Notes: generated from the letters alone by a model not told the origin. A stretch of DNA of 64,000 nt from Agrobacterium tumefaciens (GCF_013318015.2 NZ_CP115841.1:2294001-2358000); one strand, 5' to 3'; counted from the stretch's first letter, positions 29,044-39,306 are shown. Numbers and translations: made by a program.

Positions 29044-29645
29044 CGCAGGCCAGCCAGCACCAGAACACCAAAGCCAAAAGCACGGGGCGCACACGATATG
29101 CCCTGGCGCTTCTGCCGCTTCTGCTTTTCGGCGGTTTTGCCATTATCGCCGGCAAGATGCTCTACGATCAGGACGTCAACGGGCTGGATATCAGCGCCAT
29201 TCCATCGGCGCTTATCGGAACCAAGGCGCCCGCACTGTCGCTGCCGCCGCTGGAAGGCTCAAACCTGCCGGCCCTCAACGAGGCCGCCGTCAAGGGTAAG
29301 CTGACGCTGGTCAACGTCTTCGCCTCCTGGTGCATTCCCTGCCGTCAGGAGCATCCCATCCTTCAGGAATTGGCGAAAGACAAACGCATCACCGTCGTCG
29401 GCATCAACTATAAGGACAAACCGGACAACGCGCTTCGTTTTCTCGGCGAACTCGGCAATCCCTTTGCCGCGATAGGCGTCGACCCGAACGGCAAGGCCGC
29501 GATCGACTGGGGTGTCTATGGTATCCCTGAAAGCTATCTGGTCGGCGCCGACGGCACGATCCTCTACAAAAAGGTCGGCCCCTTCGATGCCCGCAGCGTC
29601 GAGCGGGATTTATTGCCGGCGATCACCGCTGCGGCCGGAAAGTAG
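29040..29645 (+). CDS. ccmG: Thiol:disulfide interchange protein CcmG/DsbE/CycY
   Basis: A 201-residue membrane-anchored periplasmic thioredoxin that reduces the apocytochrome CxxCH cysteines. One N-terminal helix (LALLPLLLFGGFAIIAGKMLY) anchors it. The redox centre WCIPC in FASWCIPCRQEHP lies near residue 98, and the acidic CcmG loop GVYGIPESYLVGADG follows. It is the last ccm gene here, translationally coupled to ccmD. The remaining maturation genes (ccmE, ccmF, ccmH) are not in this window. Confidence 0.94.
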   Translation: MTQASQHQNTKAKSTGRTRYALALLPLLLFGGFAIIAGKMLYDQDVNGLDISAIPSALIGTKAPALSLPPLEGSNLPALNEAAVKGKLTLVNVFASWCIPCRQEHPILQELAKDKRITVVGINYKDKPDNALRFLGELGNPFAAIGVDPNGKAAIDWGVYGIPESYLVGADGTILYKKVGPFDARSVERDLLPAITAAAGK

Positions 29646-29663
29646 CCCGCGCGCCGAACGGTA

Positions 29664-30851
29664 TTATACCTTGGAAATCACCCTTAGCGACGGCCCTTCG
29701 GCTGTCGCCTGCAAACCCATCCCTTCAAGCACGACCTGATTGCGGCCACCACGCTTTGCCGCATACAGGCTGTCGTCAGCGCGTTTGATCGCATCGTGAA
29801 TTGAATGATCTCCCCTCGCGACAGCTGAAACGCCAAAGCTTGCCGTGACCTTGGTGGCCACGCCACGGCTACGCCAATCCAGCGACAGAAGGTTCAAACG
29901 CATGGCATTGGCAAGGTGACCGGCCGCGGCGGCGGTGTGGCCGGGCAGGAAAACCACGAATTCCTCGCCACCGAAACGCGCCACCAGAGCGTCGCCACGC
30001 GCGCTTTTCCTGAGAAGGTCTGAAAGGCCGATGAGAACGATATCACCGGCGGCGTGGCCATAGTCATCGTTGATACGCTTAAAATGGTCTATGTCGCACG
30101 CAATTACTGCGCCTATTGGTGTCCCGCTGCGAAAATCGGGAACGCGCCGGTCGAACCCACGGCGGTTCAGCACATCCGTCAGCGGATCGTGCTCAGCCGC
30201 TTGCAGGTGCCGGTCGACAGTCACGGAAATCTGGCTCGCAAGTACGGATAGCGCAAGCAGAAAGCCGAATATGCTCGCGGCAAGCTGCATGTAGAAAGCA
30301 TAATCGGATTCGAAGAATTCACTGAGTTCGATCATCGAACCGTTCGGCGTCATCACCAGCAACATGCCGATGCGCACCAGCGTTTCGAGCACCACGAGTG
30401 ACGCAATCGCCACCATAAGCCTGTCTGCAAGCGCCAGGGGCCGCTTCCGCACGATCCAGACCGGGATAGCGAGCAGCAGGGCGCAGACAAGATCACCGAT
30501 GACCAGCTCACGTTTCAGATCCGGTGTGACGAAGACATGGAACGAGACCAGCAAAACCGCCGCAGCCACGATCGACAGTCGCGCCGTCCTATAAAGCGGC
30601 CGTCCGAAATGGGTGAGTAGCGCATGGCCGTAGAGAAAAAAGGCAGAGAAAAACAACAGGTTCGAGACGATCGCCTGTACTTCGAAGGGCAAGCCGCCAA
30701 GCACCAGAGGTGCGGCAAAACCAAACGCCGCCGAAAGATATCCGAAACCCCAATATCGCGCCGAAGCGTGGCCGGTCCTCTGCAGGAACAGGAATACCAC
30801 ACCGAATGTCAGCATGATGAAGGGGAGAAGGTAGGCGAAATTATCTTGCAC
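29664..30851 (-). CDS. Membrane diguanylate cyclase (GGDEF)
   Basis: A 395-residue protein with seven or so hydrophobic segments over the first 220 residues and a C-terminal GGDEF domain that should make cyclic di-GMP. The active-site signature is GGEEF in VARFGGEEFVVFL near residue 317, and the metal- and substrate-binding CDIDHFKRINDDYGH is intact, so it is probably active. The product-inhibition site RxxD reads RGDA, suggesting weak feedback inhibition. The start is uncertain: GTG 30851 is the first possible, without a clear ribosome-binding site. It stands alone beside the ccm operon, and the signal it senses is unknown. Confidence 0.9.
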   Translation of the reverse strand: MQDNFAYLLPFIMLTFGVVFLFLQRTGHASARYWGFGYLSAAFGFAAPLVLGGLPFEVQAIVSNLLFFSAFFLYGHALLTHFGRPLYRTARLSIVAAAVLLVSFHVFVTPDLKRELVIGDLVCALLLAIPVWIVRKRPLALADRLMVAIASLVVLETLVRIGMLLVMTPNGSMIELSEFFESDYAFYMQLAASIFGFLLALSVLASQISVTVDRHLQAAEHDPLTDVLNRRGFDRRVPDFRSGTPIGAVIACDIDHFKRINDDYGHAAGDIVLIGLSDLLRKSARGDALVARFGGEEFVVFLPGHTAAAAGHLANAMRLNLLSLDWRSRGVATKVTASFGVSAVARGDHSIHDAIKRADDSLYAAKRGGRNQVVLEGMGLQATAEGPSLRVISKV

Positions 30852-30972
30852 AGTGTTCTGCCGGACGGAAAGACGAGCCTTTGAGCCCGGACACTACCGC
30901 AATGCCCTTAAGAAAACTTGCATATAACGCAGGGTTTTCGTGCCTTTCCGACGCACGTACGGGCAGATATGT

Positions 30973-31569
30973 TCACATTGGCGGGAGCGCGTTCTGCCAT
31001 TGCTTGATCGCTTCGACGGGCCAGACAAGCATCACTACGTTCAGCGTCAGATTATCGCGGATCAGCCAGCCGGTGAAGATTTCAAAGAAGATGGCGATCA
31101 CAACCGTCAGCCACACCGGCACGCGGGCGGCGAAGAGGAAACCCAGCGCCATGAAAACGGTGTCCATCGCGGAGTTCAGGATGCTGTCGCCGGTGTAACC
31201 CAGCGCCATGGTCGCCGTGCGGTAACGATCGATGATGAGCGGCGAGTTTTCGAGAATTTCCCACGCTGCCTCTATCAAAACCGCAAAAGAAAGCCGCATG
31301 GAAAGGGGTTTCTTGCGAAACAGCAGCCAGGCGAGCCCGTAAAACAGGAAGCCGTGGATAATGTGTGAGGGCGTGTACCAGTCGGCAAGATGCTGGGAAT
31401 TGCCCGACGTGTTCACACCGGGTTCGAACAGCTTCACATAACCGCATTCGCAAATGGGAATGCGGCCCATGGCATAGAGGATGACGATCTGCAGGAGAAG
31501 AAGTCCGGCGGCGACACCGAACCATTTGAACGAGCGCGGACGGGAAGCCGGCATCTCTGCAACTGTCAT
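30973..31569 (-). CDS. DUF2585/UPF0314 membrane protein
   Basis: A 198-residue inner-membrane protein with four or five helices. It matches the rhizobial DUF2585 (UPF0314) family in the segments [39 protein letters not shown] and [16 protein letters not shown]. No function is known. The start ATG 31569 overlaps the yciB stop by 4 bases (ATGA), so it is translated as the last member of the dapF-mtaB-ftsY-yciB cluster. It begins after a short polar stretch. Confidence 0.88.
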   Translation of the reverse strand: MTVAEMPASRPRSFKWFGVAAGLLLLQIVILYAMGRIPICECGYVKLFEPGVNTSGNSQHLADWYTPSHIIHGFLFYGLAWLLFRKKPLSMRLSFAVLIEAAWEILENSPLIIDRYRTATMALGYTGDSILNSAMDTVFMALGFLFAARVPVWLTVVIAIFFEIFTGWLIRDNLTLNVVMLVWPVEAIKQWQNALPPM

Positions 31570-32216
31570 TTTTCGTCCTTGTTCAGCGGTTCGAGCGAAT
31601 GACGCATGACGAGCGGCATTTGCGCCATGGTGAAGATGATCGTGATCGGCATCGTGCCCCACACCTTGAACGCAACCCATGCGTCGGTTGAGAACATGCG
31701 CCAGACCACCTCGTTCAGCACGGCGAGAAAGAGGAAGAACACGCCCCAGCGCAGCGTCAGCTTGCGCCAGCCCTCATCGTTCAGCCTGAAGGCCGAATTG
31801 AAGACATAGCCAAGCAGCGACTGGCCGAAAAACAGCCCGCCCAGCAGAATGACGCCGAACAGCGCATTGACGATGGTTGGCTTCATCTTGATGAAGGTAT
31901 CGTTCTGCAGCCACAGCGTCAGCGCACCGAACACGAGAACCACGATGCCTGATATCAGCGGCATGATCGGCAGCTTGCGCGTCAGCATCCATGAGACGGA
32001 AAGCGCAATTGCGGTTGCGATCATGAACAGGCCGGTGGCGATGAAGATCGGCCCGCCGAACTCCGTCAGTACCGGAAAAGTGGAGGCCAGCCATTCGCCG
32101 CGGGAATTGGCGAAAAAGAACACCATAAGCGGGCCAAGCTCGAGCACGAATTTCAGGAGCGGGCTGATTTCCGCCACCATCTTTTCGCTTTCCTTGGAAT
32201 TGCTTTCAATATCCAT
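31566..32216 (-). CDS. yciB: Inner membrane-spanning protein YciB (septation protein A family)
   Basis: A 216-residue protein with five or six membrane helices, of the YciB/IspZ (intracellular septation protein A) family, recognised by [35 protein letters not shown], and the C-terminal [22 protein letters not shown]. Family members interact with cell-elongation and division proteins and shape the envelope. I list ATG 32216; a TTG two codons earlier (32222) overlaps the ftsY stop in a TTGA arrangement and could equally be used. It sits directly behind ftsY and overlaps the DUF2585 gene. Confidence 0.92.
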   Translation of the reverse strand: MDIESNSKESEKMVAEISPLLKFVLELGPLMVFFFANSRGEWLASTFPVLTEFGGPIFIATGLFMIATAIALSVSWMLTRKLPIMPLISGIVVLVFGALTLWLQNDTFIKMKPTIVNALFGVILLGGLFFGQSLLGYVFNSAFRLNDEGWRKLTLRWGVFFLFLAVLNEVVWRMFSTDAWVAFKVWGTMPITIIFTMAQMPLVMRHSLEPLNKDEK

Positions 32217-32218
32217 AC

Positions 32219-33649
32219 TCAAACTCCCGCAATGGCCTTGGCGAAATCTTCCGCCTCGAAGGGCTCCAGATCGTCCACGCCTTCACCCACACCAATGAAA
32301 TACACCGGCAGCTTGTGTTTGGCGGCAATGGCCACGAGGATACCGCCCCGCGCCGTGCCATCCAATTTTGTCATAATCAGGCCCGAAACACCCGCAACAT
32401 TGCGGAATATCTCCACCTGGTTCAAGGCGTTCTGCCCGGTCGTCGCGTCCAGTGTCTGAAGCACGGTATGCGGCGCATCGGGATCGAGCTTGCCGAGCAC
32501 GCGCACGATCTTTTCCAGCTCCGCCATCAGCTCCGTCTTGTTCTGCAAACGGCCGGCAGTATCAATGATGAGCACATCGCTTTTTTGCGCACGCGCCTGC
32601 TCATAGGCGTCGTAAGCGAGACCCGAGGCATCCGCACCGAGCTTGGTGCCGATGAATTGCGAGCCGGTACGATCCGCCCAGATCTTGAGCTGCTCGATTG
32701 CCGCCGCACGGAACGTATCGCCGGCCGCGAGCATGACCTTGAGGCCAGAGCCCGAGAGCTTGGAGGCGAGCTTGCCGATGGTCGTGGTTTTGCCGGTGCC
32801 GTTCACGCCGACGACGAGAATGACATGCGGCTTGTGTGAAAGATCGAGTTCCAGCGGCTTGGCGACAGGTTTCAGGACCTTGGTGATCTCACCTGCCATG
32901 ATGCGCGCCACGTCCTCGCCGCTGACATCCTTGCCGTAACGTTCCGAAGACAGGGCGCCGGTGATGCGCATGGCGGTCTCGACACCCAGATCCGACTGGA
33001 TGAGAAGGTCTTCCAGTTCGTCGAGCGTATCCTCATCCAGCTTGCGCTTGGTGAACAGCGCCGAAATCTGGGTGGTAAGTTGCGAGGAGGTGCGCGCAAG
33101 CCCGGCCCGCAGGCGCTGGAACCAGCTGAGCTTCGGCTGCGGCGCTTCGGCGACAGGCTCTTCGCGCTCGCTTGCCGCCGCAAAACCTTTCGGCAAGATC
33201 GGCGAAACGGCAGAGGGCTCAACGGCACCGGCAGCCTCCGCCTCATCGAGCAGCGCATCCATCGCATCTGCATCGAGCACGGCATCGGCAGCTTCGGGCA
33301 AAACCTCGGCCTGTTCTTCGGCGGCGGCTTCGGCCTGCAACAGCGACAGCGGAACAACGCCGATGTCTCCGGCCTGCTCGGCACCGGGCAGAAGCGGCGC
33401 GTCCTCTTCCTCCTGGTCATCGGAAAGGGCCGCATCAGCATCCGGAGCAGGCCCACCGGCCGTCTCAATCTCCAGTTCGGAAACCGGCTCTTTCTCGACA
33501 ATGGGATGTGCTTCGGCTTCGCTCAGTGCCTCATCGAAAGAGACATTTTCTCTGGCGCGCTCAAGCGCGGAATCCTCTTGCGCCTTGCCGTCCGTCCCGG
33601 CCTTGTCCTTGCCGAAAGAAAAGACTTTTTTGATGAAGCCGAGGGCCAT
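32219..33649 (-). CDS. ftsY: Signal recognition particle receptor FtsY
   Basis: SRP-type GTPase that docks ribosome-SRP complexes to the inner membrane. It is 476 residues long. The first 160 or so are a low-complexity acidic A domain rich in Glu, Asp and Ala. The NG domain follows, with P-loop [10 protein letters not shown] near residue 283, DTAGRLQNK, and [10 protein letters not shown]. The partner SRP protein gene ffh lies about 3.7 kb away on the other strand. It follows mtaB by 30 bases and overlaps the yciB start region, in the cluster dapF-mtaB-ftsY-yciB-DUF2585. Confidence 0.96.
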   Translation of the reverse strand: MALGFIKKVFSFGKDKAGTDGKAQEDSALERARENVSFDEALSEAEAHPIVEKEPVSELEIETAGGPAPDADAALSDDQEEEDAPLLPGAEQAGDIGVVPLSLLQAEAAAEEQAEVLPEAADAVLDADAMDALLDEAEAAGAVEPSAVSPILPKGFAAASEREEPVAEAPQPKLSWFQRLRAGLARTSSQLTTQISALFTKRKLDEDTLDELEDLLIQSDLGVETAMRITGALSSERYGKDVSGEDVARIMAGEITKVLKPVAKPLELDLSHKPHVILVVGVNGTGKTTTIGKLASKLSGSGLKVMLAAGDTFRAAAIEQLKIWADRTGSQFIGTKLGADASGLAYDAYEQARAQKSDVLIIDTAGRLQNKTELMAELEKIVRVLGKLDPDAPHTVLQTLDATTGQNALNQVEIFRNVAGVSGLIMTKLDGTARGGILVAIAAKHKLPVYFIGVGEGVDDLEPFEAEDFAKAIAGV

Positions 33650-33679
33650 GGTCGTTCCCGTGTCTTTTCCTGTGCCGCT

Positions 33680-34954
33680 TCAGGCCGCATCCGCTGCGAG
33701 AAGCTTCATGTTCAGATGTTTGCCGTTGTGGCCGGTAATCTCAACCTGCGCAAGAGTGCGCGGGAGAAGATCGGGCGCCGCCACCAGCGTGAAATTGTCG
33801 GTATGCGCAAAACCGGTGTTTTCAACGAGGATCGTTTGCGTCGAACCGACCATGTTTTGCAGATGCACGAGCCTGAGTGCCTCGCCACGTTCGCGAAGCC
33901 TCGCCGCCCGCTCCTTCACCAGCGCACGGTCGAGCTGCGGCATACGCGCCGCCGGCGTGCCGGCACGCGGGCTGTAGGGAAATACGTGCAGGCTGGAAAT
34001 GCCGCATTCTTCCGCAAGCGTCGCGGCGTTTTCGAACATCTCTTCGCTCTCGGTCGGAAAACCGGCGATCATATCAGCACCGAATGCGATATCCGGCCGG
34101 AGCGACCGCACCTCGTGACAGAAACGGATGGCATCGGCCCGCAAATGACGGCGTTTCATGCGTTTCAGGATCATGTCGTCGCCATGCTGGAGGGACAGGT
34201 GAAGATGCGGCATGAAACGCGCCTCACCGGCAATCAGATCCATCAGATGGTGGTCAGCCTCGATGCTGTCGATCGAGGATAGCCGAAGTCTCAAGATTTC
34301 CGGCACCTGCTTCAGCAATGTTTTGGCAAGAAGCCCCAGCGAAGGTTCGCCCGGCAGGTCGGCACCGTAGCTGGTAGCATCCACTCCGGTCAGCACGATT
34401 TCGCAATAACCGCTTTCCACCAGCCTGCGCGCCTGCTCCACCACAGCGCCCATCGGCACGGAGCGGGAATTGCCCCGCCCATAGGGAATGATGCAGAAGG
34501 TACAGCGATGATCGCAGCCGTTCTGCACCTGAATGAAGGCACGGACATGCCCGTCAATGTGCTTGACCATCTGCGGCGCCGTCGCCTTGATGCTCATGAT
34601 GTCGTTGACGCGCAGCTTTTCTTCCGCCGAAACGCCGAAATCCGGCAGTGCGCGATAGGAGGCGCTTTTCAGCTTTTCCTCATTGCCCAGCACCGCATCC
34701 ACTTCGGGCATCTCGGCAAAGGTCTGTTTTTCAGTCTGGGCAGCACAGCCGGTCACGATGATGCGCGCATGCGGATTGTCGCGCCTTGCCCGACGGATGG
34801 CCTGGCGCGCCTGGCGCACCGCCTCGCCGGTCACCGCGCAGGTATTGACCAAGACGGCATTGTTGAGCCCGGCCTTTTCGGCCTCCGCCCGCATCACTTC
34901 CGATTCATAGGTATTGAGACGGCAGCCGAAGGTTATGACCTCGACGCCGCTCAT
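33680..34954 (-). CDS. mtaB: tRNA t6A37 methylthiotransferase MtaB
   Basis: A 424-residue radical SAM methylthiotransferase that adds a 2-methylthio group to t6A37 of ANN-decoding tRNAs. The N-terminal MTTase domain has [15 protein letters not shown] and TGCAAQ, carrying the three ligands of the auxiliary cluster. The radical SAM motif CDHRCTFC follows in [17 protein letters not shown] near residue 147, and a TRAM-like tail ends it. The ATG overlaps the dapF stop by 4 bases. MtaB rather than MiaB or RimO is chosen from the short FGCRLN start and the [10 protein letters not shown] segment. Confidence 0.93.
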   Translation of the reverse strand: MSGVEVITFGCRLNTYESEVMRAEAEKAGLNNAVLVNTCAVTGEAVRQARQAIRRARRDNPHARIIVTGCAAQTEKQTFAEMPEVDAVLGNEEKLKSASYRALPDFGVSAEEKLRVNDIMSIKATAPQMVKHIDGHVRAFIQVQNGCDHRCTFCIIPYGRGNSRSVPMGAVVEQARRLVESGYCEIVLTGVDATSYGADLPGEPSLGLLAKTLLKQVPEILRLRLSSIDSIEADHHLMDLIAGEARFMPHLHLSLQHGDDMILKRMKRRHLRADAIRFCHEVRSLRPDIAFGADMIAGFPTESEEMFENAATLAEECGISSLHVFPYSPRAGTPAARMPQLDRALVKERAARLRERGEALRLVHLQNMVGSTQTILVENTGFAHTDNFTLVAAPDLLPRTLAQVEITGHNGKHLNMKLLAADAA

Positions 34955-35853
34955 ATGGCCCCCTGCTCAGCCACGGCATCGCGCGACCAGGCGCCGCTGA
35001 TGGGATCGACCATGCCGGACCATTCCCATTCGGCCGGCCCGGTCATGATGACGTGGTTGTCCTCGCGCCACTCAATTGTAATCGGCACACGCACGGGGCT
35101 GGAGGCAACATCGATGGTGACCTTCCTGCCCGTGCGACCGGTGCGCGCAGCGGAAACGGCAGCGGCACATGCGGCAGAACCGCAGGCGAGCGTCAGCCCG
35201 GCGCCGCGCTCCCAGGTGCGGGTGCGAAGCGCACTGTCGGAAATAACCTGCGCCAGGGTGATATTGGCCTTTTCAGGGAACATCGGGTGGTTTTCAAGAA
35301 GCGGACCGAAGCGTTCCAGATCGAACTCCATCGGATCGCGATCCACCCAGAAAATGGCGTGCGGGTTTCCCATGGACATGACGGCGGGCGAATGCAGGAT
35401 TGGCGAGTCGATCGGCCCGATCTGCAACTCGATGCGGCTCGTATCGTGGAACTCTTCAGAAAGCGGAATGTCGCTCCAGCGAAAACGCGGCAGGCCCATA
35501 TCAACGGAAATCATGCCGTCTTCATGCTCAACGGCGTTCAGGATGCCCGCCACCGTCTGGAAGGTGAAGGTGGTCTTGCCGGTTTCAGAGGACAGTGCCT
35601 GCACCACGCAGCGCGTGCCGTTGCCGCAGGCCTGCGCCTTCGTGCCGTCGCAATTGAGGATATCGATGAATGCATCGGTGCCGCCGACACGCGGATCGTG
35701 GATCGCCATGATCTGATCGAACTGCGTGGCGGGATCGGCATTGAGCGCAGTGGCCGCCGCAGGCGTCACCATATCCCTGCGGCCGCGCATGTCGACAACG
35801 AGGATCTTGTTGCCAAGCCCGTTCATCTTCGCAAATTCGACCGTATCCGCCAT
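34951..35853 (-). CDS. dapF: Diaminopimelate epimerase
   Basis: Cytosolic enzyme that converts LL- to meso-diaminopimelate for lysine and peptidoglycan synthesis. It is 300 residues from ATG 35853 ([15 protein letters not shown]). Both catalytic cysteines are present: ACGNGTRCV near residue 83 and LACGSAACA near residue 228. Upstream codons in the open frame are not protein-like. It is the first gene of a tight cluster with mtaB, ftsY, yciB and a DUF2585 gene, the same dapF-mtaB-ftsY order seen in other Rhizobiales. Confidence 0.96.
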   Translation of the reverse strand: MADTVEFAKMNGLGNKILVVDMRGRRDMVTPAAATALNADPATQFDQIMAIHDPRVGGTDAFIDILNCDGTKAQACGNGTRCVVQALSSETGKTTFTFQTVAGILNAVEHEDGMISVDMGLPRFRWSDIPLSEEFHDTSRIELQIGPIDSPILHSPAVMSMGNPHAIFWVDRDPMEFDLERFGPLLENHPMFPEKANITLAQVISDSALRTRTWERGAGLTLACGSAACAAAVSAARTGRTGRKVTIDVASSPVRVPITIEWREDNHVIMTGPAEWEWSGMVDPISGAWSRDAVAEQGAI

Positions 35854-35974
35854 CGTACTGAACCTGAAAACTACCTGAAACCGGAATAAAGACGGGCTTT
35901 GCCCGCACTTTCGCTCTATATGGCGGAAAGGACGGCAAATTACCAGACTGTTGCGGCGCAAACCGCTGAGCCGC

Positions 35975-37045
35975 TCAGGCGGAAGGTACGTCGAAGACTT
36001 CGCCGGGCCGCATGGGCTGGAAGCGGCTCTCGTCTATCCCCTGCTCAGCAAGCGCTGCCTTCAACGCGACAAGAGGAGCTTCGACCGCTTCATCGGTCAG
36101 TTGCACAGTGCCCCAATGATGGCCGCAGACATGTGCCGCACCGCAGATCTTCATGCCTTCCACGGCTTCCGCAGGGTTCTGGTGCTGGCCCTTCATGAAC
36201 CAGCGCGGCTCATAGGCGCCGAAAGGCAGGTTGGCGAGACGGAACTCACCGTGTTTCTTGCGCGCGGCGTGATAATTGAGGCCGTCGTGGAAGCCGGTAT
36301 CGCCGATATGATAAATCTTGCCATAAGGCGTTTCGATGACGAAGGCAGCCCACAGCGCCATGCGCCGGTCGTTCAGCCCACGCGCCGACCAATGGTGGCA
36401 CGGCTCGAAATGAATTTTGACCGAACCAATCTCAAGGACATCGCCCCAGTCCCCCACCTTGATGCGCGCTGCCTCGACGCCGGTGCGGATGATGGCGTCA
36501 TTGCCAAGCGGCGTGATGAAAAGCGGCTTGTGCGCGACATGCAGGCGCTTCAGCGTTTCCATATCCAGATGGTCGTAGTGATTATGCGTCACCAGCACCA
36601 GATCGATAGGCGGCAAATCCTCAAAACGGATGCCCGGCGGGTTGACGCGTTTGGGACCGGCGAAGCTGAACGGGCTGGTACGCTGCGACCACACCGGATC
36701 GATGAGAATATTCAGCCCTGCCGTCTGGATGAGAAAGGAGGCGTGACCGACGAAGGTGACGCGAATGTCCTTGCCGTCGATGCGAGGCTCCGGCTTTGCG
36801 AACGGAAACGGGCTGGGGTAGTTTTCCGGCCACGTGGCGCGCTCGCCGTTGAAGCGCCATTTCAGGAGGCCCATGAAATTGCCGGGCGGCGAGCCGCCGG
36901 GATTGAAGAAACGCACCCCGTCGAAATGATCGGAGACCGGCCCACTATAATAGGCGCTGGCGTTAGAGCGGCGCGCAAACAGGCCGCCGCCCGCAAGAGC
37001 AAGCAGACCAAGTGCGGAAAAACGAAAGAAGTTTCGACGTTTCAT
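35975..37045 (-). CDS. MBL-fold metallohydrolase with Tat-like signal
   Basis: A 356-residue metallo-beta-lactamase-fold hydrolase. The zinc-binding motif HNHYDHLD (HxHxDH) is in [15 protein letters not shown], with further ligands in [11 protein letters not shown] and [10 protein letters not shown]. The overall layout (VRFFNPGG at the start, [13 protein letters not shown]) resembles the NAPE-PLD/RomA-like group rather than beta-lactamases. From ATG 37045 the N-terminus is [20 protein letters not shown], which fits a twin-arginine signal, so export as a folded protein is likely. An ATG 15 codons earlier is possible. Its substrate is unknown; it lies 121 bases upstream of dapF. Confidence 0.85.
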   Translation of the reverse strand: MKRRNFFRFSALGLLALAGGGLFARRSNASAYYSGPVSDHFDGVRFFNPGGSPPGNFMGLLKWRFNGERATWPENYPSPFPFAKPEPRIDGKDIRVTFVGHASFLIQTAGLNILIDPVWSQRTSPFSFAGPKRVNPPGIRFEDLPPIDLVLVTHNHYDHLDMETLKRLHVAHKPLFITPLGNDAIIRTGVEAARIKVGDWGDVLEIGSVKIHFEPCHHWSARGLNDRRMALWAAFVIETPYGKIYHIGDTGFHDGLNYHAARKKHGEFRLANLPFGAYEPRWFMKGQHQNPAEAVEGMKICGAAHVCGHHWGTVQLTDEAVEAPLVALKAALAEQGIDESRFQPMRPGEVFDVPSA

Positions 37046-37372
37046 GGGAAAGGTATAAGAAGCCAGGCGACGCCGTTCAAGCACCGCCATCGCAGCTTTC
37101 GTCTGATCACGTAAAGATGACAAGGCATGCTTTGCCGCATGAAAACCGGCACTGTCTTGACTTTCACGGCACTTTCCTGTTTATCGCGGCCAATCAGCTG
37201 GCAGTTTCACGACTCCAAGCCGCCGACCGGGACCCGCAAAGGTATAAAGAGATCCCGGAGGTCAACACCCGACAGCGCGATGCGCCCTCGGGTGCTTTTT
37301 GGCTTTGCGTCTTGTTTTTGGCAGCGAAAGCACCGACGTTTCGGAGATCCCGGAACGAAGAAGGAAGAAACG
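37046..37372. other. Spacer upstream of ffh with terminator-like hairpin
   Basis: About 330 bases between the divergent starts of the MBL hydrolase and ffh genes. A reading frame runs into ffh from 37127 but is not protein-like and lacks a ribosome-binding site. CACCCGA (37266-37272) pairs with TCGGGTG (37288-37294), followed by CTTTTT. This could end a short transcript, either a small RNA or an attenuated ffh leader. The ffh ribosome-binding site AAGGAAG lies near 37361-37367. Confidence 0.55.
37266..37300 (+). terminator. Terminator-like hairpin in the ffh leader
   Basis: A 7-bp perfect stem closes a 15-base loop that can itself form a smaller stem (GCGCC with GGTGC as an alternative pairing), and a run of five T follows at 37296-37300. 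It ends 72 bases before the ffh start codon. Shape alone supports it; regulation is not shown. Confidence 0.55.
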
Positions 37373-38944
37373 ATGTTTGAAAACCTCCAGGACCGCCTTG
37401 GTTCCATTCTGAATGGACTGACCGGCCGTGGCGCGCTGACGGAAGCCGATGTTGCCGCCGCCCTGCGCGAGGTTCGCCGTGCGCTTCTGGAAGCGGACGT
37501 TGCGCTGGAAGTCGTGCGTTCCTTCACCGACAAGGTGCGTGAAAAGGCTGTCGGCGCAGCCGTTCTGAAATCCATCAAGCCCGGCCAGATGGTCGTCAAG
37601 ATCGTGCATGACGAACTTGTCGAGATGCTCGGCACCGAAGGCGTCTCGATCGACCTGCATGCGGCCGCCCCTGTCGTCATCATGATGGTGGGTCTGCAGG
37701 GTTCGGGCAAGACCACGACCACAGGCAAGATCGCCAAGCGCCTGACCGACCGCGACAAGAAGAAGGTGCTGATGGCATCTCTCGACACGCGTCGTCCGGC
37801 CGCACAGGAACAGCTTCGCCAGCTGGGCGTGCAGACCGGTGTCGATACGCTGCCGGTCATCGCAGGCCAGTCGCCGACAGATATCGCCGCGCGCGCCGTG
37901 CAGGCCGCCAAGCTTGGCGGCCATGACGTCGTCATTCTCGACACCGCCGGCCGCACCCATATCGACGAACCCTTGATGCTGGAAATGGCCGACATCAAGA
38001 AGAAGTCCAACCCGCATGAAATCCTGCTGGTCGCGGATTCGCTGACCGGTCAGGACGCCGTCAATCTGGCGCGCAACTTCGATGAACGCGTCGGCATCAC
38101 CGGCCTCGTGCTCACCCGTATGGATGGCGACGGACGCGGCGGTGCGGCCCTCTCCATGCGCGCCGTCACCGGCAAGCCGATCAAGCTGATCGGTATCGGC
38201 GAGCGCATGAACGAACTCGACGAGTTCCATCCGCGCCGTATCGCCGACCGTATTCTTGGCATGGGCGACATTGTCTCGCTGGTCGAGAAGGCCGCCGAGA
38301 ATATCGATGCCGAAAAAGCCCGCGCCATGGCCGAAAAGATGGCCAAGGGCAAGTTCGACCTCAACGATCTCTCCGACCAGCTTGCCCAGATGAAGAAGAT
38401 GGGTGGCATGGGCGGTATCATGGGGCTGATGCCCGGCATGGCCGGCATGAAGGACAAGATGGCTTCCGCAGGCCTCAACGACAAGATGTTCGACCGCCAG
38501 ATCGCCATCATCTCGTCGATGACCAAGGCCGAACGCGCCAATCCCGATATCCTCAAACACAGCCGCAAAAAGCGCATCGCCGCCGGTTCCGGCACCGATG
38601 CCGCCGAAATCAACAAGCTCTTGAAGATGCACCGTGGCATGGCCGACATGATGAAAGCCATGGGCGGCAAGGGCAAGGGCGGCATCATGAAGCAGATGAT
38701 GGGCGGCCTTGCGGGCAAGATGGGGCTTGGTGGCATGATGGGCGGCGGCATGCCTGATCTGTCGAACATCGACCCGAAGCAGCTCGAAGCACTTCAAAAA
38801 CAGGCTGAAGCTGCCGGTCTTGGCAAGCCGGGCGCAATGCCCGGTCTCGGTGGTCTGCCAGGCGGGCTACCCGGTCTGGGCGGGACAAAGCTGCCGGGTC
38901 TCGGCGGCATGCCGGGCCTGCCCGGCTTCCCGAAAAAGAAGTGA
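37373..38944 (+). CDS. ffh: Signal recognition particle protein Ffh
   Basis: A 523-residue SRP54 GTPase that binds 4.5S RNA and signal sequences on ribosomes. ATG 37373 (MFENLQDRLGSILNGL) has AAGGAAG before it. The NG domain shows GLQGSGKTTTTGK near residue 108, DTAGRTHID and TRMDGDGRGG. The methionine-rich M domain (GGMGGIMGLMPGMAGMKDKM) comes next. The C-terminal tail is unusual: a Gly/Leu/Pro-rich repeat of about 45 residues (PGLGGLPGGLPGLGG and so on) ending in basic PKKK. Chorismate mutase and rpsP follow. Confidence 0.96.
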   Translation: MFENLQDRLGSILNGLTGRGALTEADVAAALREVRRALLEADVALEVVRSFTDKVREKAVGAAVLKSIKPGQMVVKIVHDELVEMLGTEGVSIDLHAAAPVVIMMVGLQGSGKTTTTGKIAKRLTDRDKKKVLMASLDTRRPAAQEQLRQLGVQTGVDTLPVIAGQSPTDIAARAVQAAKLGGHDVVILDTAGRTHIDEPLMLEMADIKKKSNPHEILLVADSLTGQDAVNLARNFDERVGITGLVLTRMDGDGRGGAALSMRAVTGKPIKLIGIGERMNELDEFHPRRIADRILGMGDIVSLVEKAAENIDAEKARAMAEKMAKGKFDLNDLSDQLAQMKKMGGMGGIMGLMPGMAGMKDKMASAGLNDKMFDRQIAIISSMTKAERANPDILKHSRKKRIAAGSGTDAAEINKLLKMHRGMADMMKAMGGKGKGGIMKQMMGGLAGKMGLGGMMGGGMPDLSNIDPKQLEALQKQAEAAGLGKPGAMPGLGGLPGGLPGLGGTKLPGLGGMPGLPGFPKKK

Positions 38945-38955
38945 GGGCGACGCCA

Positions 38956-39273
38956 GTGAACAACGCAGAAGTGAAAGCCCAGCTTTCCGAATACCGCCAG
39001 TCGATCGACAATATCGATGCCGCACTGGTTCACATTCTTGCCGAACGTTTCCGCTGTACCAAGGCGGTGGGCGTGCTGAAGGCAAAATACAATTTGCCGC
39101 CGGCGGACCCGGCGCGCGAGGAATACCAGATCGAACGCCTTCGCCGTCTGGCAAAGGATGCAAATCTGGATCCGGATTTCGCCGAGAAGTTTCTAAACTT
39201 CGTCATCAAGGAAGTCATCCGGCATCATGAAGCAATAGCCGCCGAACATGGCGGTAATGAAAAGACCGCCTAA
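38956..39273 (+). CDS. Chorismate mutase (AroQ class)
   Basis: A 105-residue all-helical chorismate mutase, which turns chorismate into prephenate on the way to Phe and Tyr. The AroQ pattern is visible: the N-terminal helix YRQSIDNIDAALVHILAERFRCTKAVGVLK, then the K-x-x-x-x-P spacing (KAKYNLPPADPAREEYQ). GTG starts are possible at 38941 (GTGA overlap with the ffh stop) and 38956 (VNNAEVKAQ); I prefer the latter because GAGGG lies at a good distance. It lies between ffh and rpsP, an odd place for an amino-acid gene but seen in other Rhizobiales. Confidence 0.88.
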   Translation: MNNAEVKAQLSEYRQSIDNIDAALVHILAERFRCTKAVGVLKAKYNLPPADPAREEYQIERLRRLAKDANLDPDFAEKFLNFVIKEVIRHHEAIAAEHGGNEKTA

Positions 39274-39306
39274 CCGGCGGACAAGCTATCTCAAGGAGTA
39301 AATAAC

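Noticed and set aside
37046..37372. Possible 4.5S SRP RNA gene next to ffh
   Set aside because: The conserved GGAAGGAAGCAGCC-type tetraloop region is absent.
37262..38797. A 511-codon open frame opposite ffh
   Set aside because: His/Asp-rich shadow frame of the ffh gene.
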